From WYZ-LMO2 sp040514265 (GTDB lineage: Archaea > Halobacteriota > Archaeoglobi > Archaeoglobales > Archaeoglobaceae): a stretch of DNA of 17,525 bases. How positions within the stretch are numbered: position 1 is the stretch's first letter; each line of letters begins with the position of its first letter. The notes under the pieces are model-generated. The model was given only the letters and a program-made list of their open reading frames with translations, had not been told where the DNA came from and did not search any database. The translations under genes were made by a program, and so were the position numbers. Positions 14,760 through 17,525 of the stretch are shown piece after piece. Location: positions 1 to 17,525 of the forward strand of contig JBEVCD010000053.1 in NCBI GenBank assembly GCA_040514265.1. The letters are read 5' to 3'.

Positions 14760-15758
14760 TTAGCGAACTATGTTCTGCCTGTATCCGCAGCTCGGGCAGC
14801 GGGTGTCTTCGAGGTTCACGCGCTTTACGTAGAATCCCCGCCTCTCTATTATCAGCTCTCCGCAGTTCGGGCAGTAGGTGTTCTCGTACTTGTGCCCCCA
14901 GACGTTTCCCGCGTAGACGTACTCGACTCCGGCACTTCTCGCTACCTCCACAGCTTTTTCTATCGTTTCAACTGGCGTAGCCGGTACGTCGAGCATCTTG
15001 TAATCCGGATGGAATCTGGAGAAATGAACAGGGATGCGCTTGTCTACGCTGACTACCCAGTTCGCGAAGTCCCGTATCTCTTCGACGTCGTCGTTGTAGC
15101 CGGGAATTATGAGGTACGTGAGCTCGACGAACACACCCTTTTTGTGCATGTACTCCACGGTCTCAAGCACGTGTTCGAGTCTGGCTTTGCAGACTTTCGA
15201 GTAGAATTCCTGCCTGAACGCCTTAACGTCCACGTTCGCAGCATCCAGAACGTCAAACTGGTCCAGAGCCTCGGGAGTCATGTAGCCGTTGGTGACGTAG
15301 ACTACGAAGTATCCCTCCCCCTTCGCCAGCCTCGAAGAGTCGAGCGCGAACTCGTGCCATATGGTCGGTTCGTTATAGGTCCAAGCAATGCCGTCAGCGT
15401 CGTATTCCCTGCAGAGCTCGACGACATCTTCGGGTTTCAGCTCTCTCAGATAGGGGAAGTTGAGGTCGGCGGCGGATATCTCGAAGTTCTGACAGTGCAG
15501 ACAGCGGAAGTTGCAGCTAACACTTCCGAAGGAGAGAACTTTGCTCCCGGGTTTGTAGTTGTGAAGCGGCTTCTTTTCTATCGGATCGAGAGCTATTGAT
15601 GACACAAGACCGTAGTTGTAGACCCAGAGTCTGCCCCCCTCGTTCTTCCTTACCCTGCAGATCCCCCACTTCTCCTCCTTCAACCTGCAGCGGTGCCAGC
15701 AGGTCTTGCAGCGAACCTCGCCGTCGAGCTTTTCGTAAAGATACGACTCGACTTTCAT
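14760..15758 (-). CDS. amrS: AmrS-like radical SAM enzyme of the AmmeMemoRadiSam type
   Basis: Radical S-adenosylmethionine enzyme, 332 residues, of the pyruvate formate-lyase-activase-like group annotated as AmrS. The cluster motif is CNFRCLHC with Cys82, Cys86 and Cys89 binding the [4Fe-4S] centre. Before it lie Cys17, Cys20, Cys24 and Cys34, spaced like a small metal site; after the barrel a zinc-ribbon-like tail carries CPNCG and CPSCG. Middle signatures include WTYNEPTI and VTNGYM. The ATG at 15758 overlaps the galT-like stop by four bases. The AMMECR1 and MEMO partners of the system are not in this window, so they are elsewhere or absent. Substrate unknown. Confidence 0.87.
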   Translation of the reverse strand: MKVESYLYEKLDGEVRCKTCWHRCRLKEEKWGICRVRKNEGGRLWVYNYGLVSSIALDPIEKKPLHNYKPGSKVLSFGSVSCNFRCLHCQNFEISAADLNFPYLRELKPEDVVELCREYDADGIAWTYNEPTIWHEFALDSSRLAKGEGYFVVYVTNGYMTPEALDQFDVLDAANVDVKAFRQEFYSKVCKARLEHVLETVEYMHKKGVFVELTYLIIPGYNDDVEEIRDFANWVVSVDKRIPVHFSRFHPDYKMLDVPATPVETIEKAVEVARSAGVEYVYAGNVWGHKYENTYCPNCGELIIERRGFYVKRVNLEDTRCPSCGYRQNIVR

Positions 15759-16747
15759 AGCTCGTTCCAGAGCTCTCTTAGCTCCCTAGCGTACTCTTCT
15801 GGCGTGAAAAACGTTACGCTTTCGTCCTGAAGCATCTTCGGGAAGAAGACGTCACACCAGTAGAACTTCCCGAAAGGACTTCTGGCGACGATGTGGAAGT
15901 TCGTTCTGAAGTGTTCACCGATCCTGTCGGCGCAGAAGAACGCGAAGTTGAAGGAATTCATCCCTTTCCGCTCGTAGTACTTCAGAACTTTCACTATTCC
16001 TTCCGCGAAGCCCAAAAGCTGCTCGTCGCTCATCTTTGCGAATTCCCTCTCCTCCGGAATCGCCGTGAAGTGGTAGAAACCCTTCGGCGCGAAGGCTGCT
16101 ATCCACTCCGTTTTCGCCGTCCTGCCGATGTACCTCTCCCCTCCCCTCTCGGCTTCGAGTAGAGCGAGCCAGTAATCCTTCCCGTTTGACTCCTTGAATT
16201 CGAGAGAGCTCCAGTCGAGCCTCGCGAAGTAGTCCGGCGAGTTCTGGGTTATAACGACTTGGATGTGCGGGTGCATTATGCTGCTGCCAGCCGGCTTGAG
16301 GTAGTTCATGCCAACGGTAATGTAGAGCTTACCCTCGGGGAGCTTTTCGAGGTATTCCTGAACCAGCTTGAATGCGTCGAAGAAGTGCTGAACCTTAAAC
16401 TGCGACGGTCTGAGGAAGTGTTCCTCCGTGAGCCGCAACACGAGGGAGTGTCTGGCGTAGGGCATCAGGTTTGCAAAGAGGATAGCCTCGCCCCTTCTCC
16501 AGAGCTCTCCGCTCATTATCTCCGGATCGCGAGCCGCCATGGACTCTATCCTCTCGCTGCAGAACGGACACCAGCTCCTCGTGCTTTCGATCTCCTCCTC
16601 GAAACCCCCGAAGTCGAGCTTTATGCTCTTCTTCACAATCCTCGAAGTTTGCAAAGTTAGCGGATCGAAGCGCACTTCTATCACGTTATCCTCGACGTTG
16701 CCGCCGACGAGAACCTTCGCAACTTCCCTCTCAACCCTGAACTCCAT
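15755..16747 (-). CDS. Galactose-1-phosphate uridylyltransferase-like HIT-superfamily nucleotidyltransferase
   Basis: GalT-family enzyme, 330 residues, predicted to move a nucleotide between sugar phosphates through a covalent His intermediate. The motif GSSIMHPHIQ holds His159 and His161. CPFC (Cys60, Cys63) is the expected zinc site. The C-terminal half has a second HIT-like repeat, with FRTNFHIVARSPFG. The ATG at 16747 is preceded by a TTAAAT element about 25 nt upstream and no SD sequence. It is the first gene of a pair with the AmrS-like gene. The true sugar is not certain, since archaeal GalT-like proteins differ from the Leloir enzyme and no galactose genes lie near. Confidence 0.8.
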   Translation of the reverse strand: MEFRVEREVAKVLVGGNVEDNVIEVRFDPLTLQTSRIVKKSIKLDFGGFEEEIESTRSWCPFCSERIESMAARDPEIMSGELWRRGEAILFANLMPYARHSLVLRLTEEHFLRPSQFKVQHFFDAFKLVQEYLEKLPEGKLYITVGMNYLKPAGSSIMHPHIQVVITQNSPDYFARLDWSSLEFKESNGKDYWLALLEAERGGERYIGRTAKTEWIAAFAPKGFYHFTAIPEEREFAKMSDEQLLGFAEGIVKVLKYYERKGMNSFNFAFFCADRIGEHFRTNFHIVARSPFGKFYWCDVFFPKMLQDESVTFFTPEEYARELRELWNEL

Positions 16748-16768
16748 GCTGTTTTTAAGACGGGACGA

Positions 16769-16774
16769 ATTTAA
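16769..16774 (-). promoter_or_regulatory. TATA-like box of the galT-like gene, probable leaderless start
   Basis: TTAAAT on the minus strand is centred about 25 nt before the ATG at 16747. A second AT-rich stretch (16751-16756) is too close to the start to act as the TATA box. Confidence 0.45.
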
Positions 16775-16846
16775 CGTTTTTCACGATTACTATTTCTCAA
16801 TTTTCGAACTTTATTTCGTCGCTGAACTCGCAAACTTCCCATACGT

Positions 16847-17284
16847 TCATCCGGATACCTCCATAATGAGTCTGAAATCGTCTTCCGGAATCTTCCTCAT
16901 CGCCTTGCCCATGAGATGCCCCGTCCACTTCTTCTTGTTCGTTACGAACTTAAGCTCGGGAATTAGCGGCTTGAATTTCGAAAATCTTGACGGGCCTGAT
17001 CTTAACCCTCTAGGGGAACGTTTCTCCGCTACTCCTCATCCCCTTAGAACTGAAAAATCCTTGAAGAATCCTCAAAAGGCTCGGAAACGACTTCGTAAGC
17101 CGCCACTATTCTCGGCTCCCTGACCTCGTTGCCGATTTTTTCCTGTTTGAGGTATACGAGCAGTTTGTCCCCCGGTCTGACTTTTTTGCTATCGTGTTCT
17201 TGTGCCTCTCCGGAACTCCCCAGACGTTCTTCTCCCTTATCATTTCCAGTTCTCTTCGGTTGTGATGCAGAGCCAGTAGATCAT
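16847..17284 (-). pseudogene. Decayed EVE-domain (UPF0310-like) gene
   Basis: Read in three frames, the minus strand encodes a full EVE-domain protein, a fold that recognises modified bases in nucleic acids. It starts at ATG 17284 as MIYWLCITTEENW, with GGAGG 9 nt before. It continues as IREKNVWGVPERHKNTI, RPGDKLLVYLKQEKIG, PRIVAAYEVVSEP, RVKIRPVKIF, then KKWTGHLMGKAMRKIPEDDF, ending at TGA 16847-16849. Reading breaks five times: one base is missing near 17242; one is missing at the A-run 17182-17187; one is extra at the T-run 17053-17057; a TAG replaces the expected Tyr codon at 17010-17012; and one A is extra near 16976-16978. The indels sum to zero, so the length is still 146 codons. Sequencing error is the alternative, but all other genes in the window are intact. 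Confidence 0.78.
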
Positions 17285-17285
17285 G

Positions 17286-17406
17286 TTACCTCGCCTCCTT
17301 CACCTCGAAACCCAGTTCCGTCAAAATGTCGTAGGTGTGCTTCGCCTTCGCGGGAGACGGTGAACGTCTTACCCTTAATTGTCTTCGTCACGCTGGTCGT
17401 TTTCAC
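17286..17406 (-). pseudogene. Broken small ORF (about 40 residues) upstream of the EVE gene
   Basis: The minus strand reads VKTTSVTKTIKGKTFTVSR and then, after a shift of one extra or two missing bases near 17346-17350, KAKHTYDILTELGFEVKEAR to the TAA at 17286-17288. The two halves join into a sensible basic protein with a helical tail. The start is unclear: GTG 17406 is only 2 nt from GGAGG (17409-17413), while an ACG at 17398-17400 has ideal spacing and could be a mutated ATG. The TAA lies one base before the EVE ATG, and the EVE ribosome binding site is inside this ORF, so the two were probably one transcription unit. I do not recognise the family. Confidence 0.5.
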
Positions 17407-17525
17407 CACCTCCAAACATCACATCAATACCATTTACGTTAATCTTATCGGTTATATCGCTTGCGCGTTAGGACGTGTCCCTATTACCAAAACAAATAAA
17501 TTCTAAAATTACACTGAAATATGCA
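17407..17525. other. AT-rich non-coding right end with a minus-strand TATA box
   Basis: No coding frame is convincing here. On the minus strand ATATAA (17452-17457) is a good TATA box, which would start a transcript near 17430 and give a short leader containing GGAGG at 17409-17413. The last 40 bases are rich in A and contain no recognisable repeat, tRNA or att site. Confidence 0.4.

Noticed and set aside
17010..17012. In-frame TAG in the EVE gene as a pyrrolysine codon
   Set aside because: Four frameshifts surround it, and the expected residue is a tyrosine codon one base different; no pyl genes are visible.
17129..17506. Plus-strand open frame over the right end
   Set aside because: It is antisense to the EVE and small-ORF remnants, is rich in Ser and Pro as shadow frames are, and has no promoter or SD site.
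17407..17525. CRISPR repeats or att site in the AT-rich right end
   Set aside because: No repeated unit or tRNA 3' end could be found by eye.

Overview
The window looks like chromosomal DNA of a hyperthermophilic archaeon of the Archaeoglobales type. Several things point there. The macrodomain protein keeps the residue numbering of Af1521 from Archaeoglobus fulgidus almost throughout. There is a DsrMK/HmeCD-like quinone-to-disulfide electron-transfer pair, a two-subunit class I fumarase, an archaeal-type riboflavin reductase (ArfC-like), an Lhr-type Ski2-like helicase and a small archaeal Toprim protein. Genes are tightly packed, use GTG and TTG starts, favour AGG/AGA arginine and ATA isoleucine codons, and often have an archaeal TATA box about 25 nt before the start codon, as expected for leaderless mRNAs. 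These assignments come from reading the proteins; no database search was run.

Layout, left to right. (1) 126-2638, plus: membrane cytochrome b subunit (DsrM/HmeC-like) and an Fe-S/CCG-domain subunit (DsrK/HdrD-like), translationally coupled. (2) 2789-5111, plus: complete ABC importer of the nitrate/sulfonate/taurine/NMT1 class (lipoprotein, ATPase, permease). (3) 5063-10139, minus: hisF, Lhr-type helicase, UbiA-family prenyltransferase and LarE-like PP-loop sulfurtransferase; the last three overlap end to end, and larE overlaps the permease tail to tail. (4) 10226-14037, plus, divergent from hisF: hydantoinase/oxoprolinase-like ASKHA protein, Toprim protein, Af1521-like macrodomain protein, fumarase alpha and beta, all overlapping or nearly so. 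(5) 14021-16747, minus: galT-like gene, AmrS-like radical SAM gene and arfC-like reductase. (6) 16748-17525: an AT-richer end holding a decayed two-gene cassette on the minus strand, a roughly 40-residue ORF followed by an EVE-domain (UPF0310-like) gene, both broken by several indels and a nonsense codon.

Functionally, the UbiA-family enzyme (probably menaquinone), the DsrMK-like pair and fumarase fit an anaerobic menaquinone-based respiration. HisF and ArfC-like are histidine and riboflavin biosynthesis. The Toprim and macrodomain proteins and the helicase belong to nucleic-acid and ADP-ribose metabolism. I saw no rRNA, tRNA, CRISPR array, transposase or integrase. The least ordinary part is the decayed EVE cassette at the right end; the rest is a compact core-type archaeal region with some unusual couplings.
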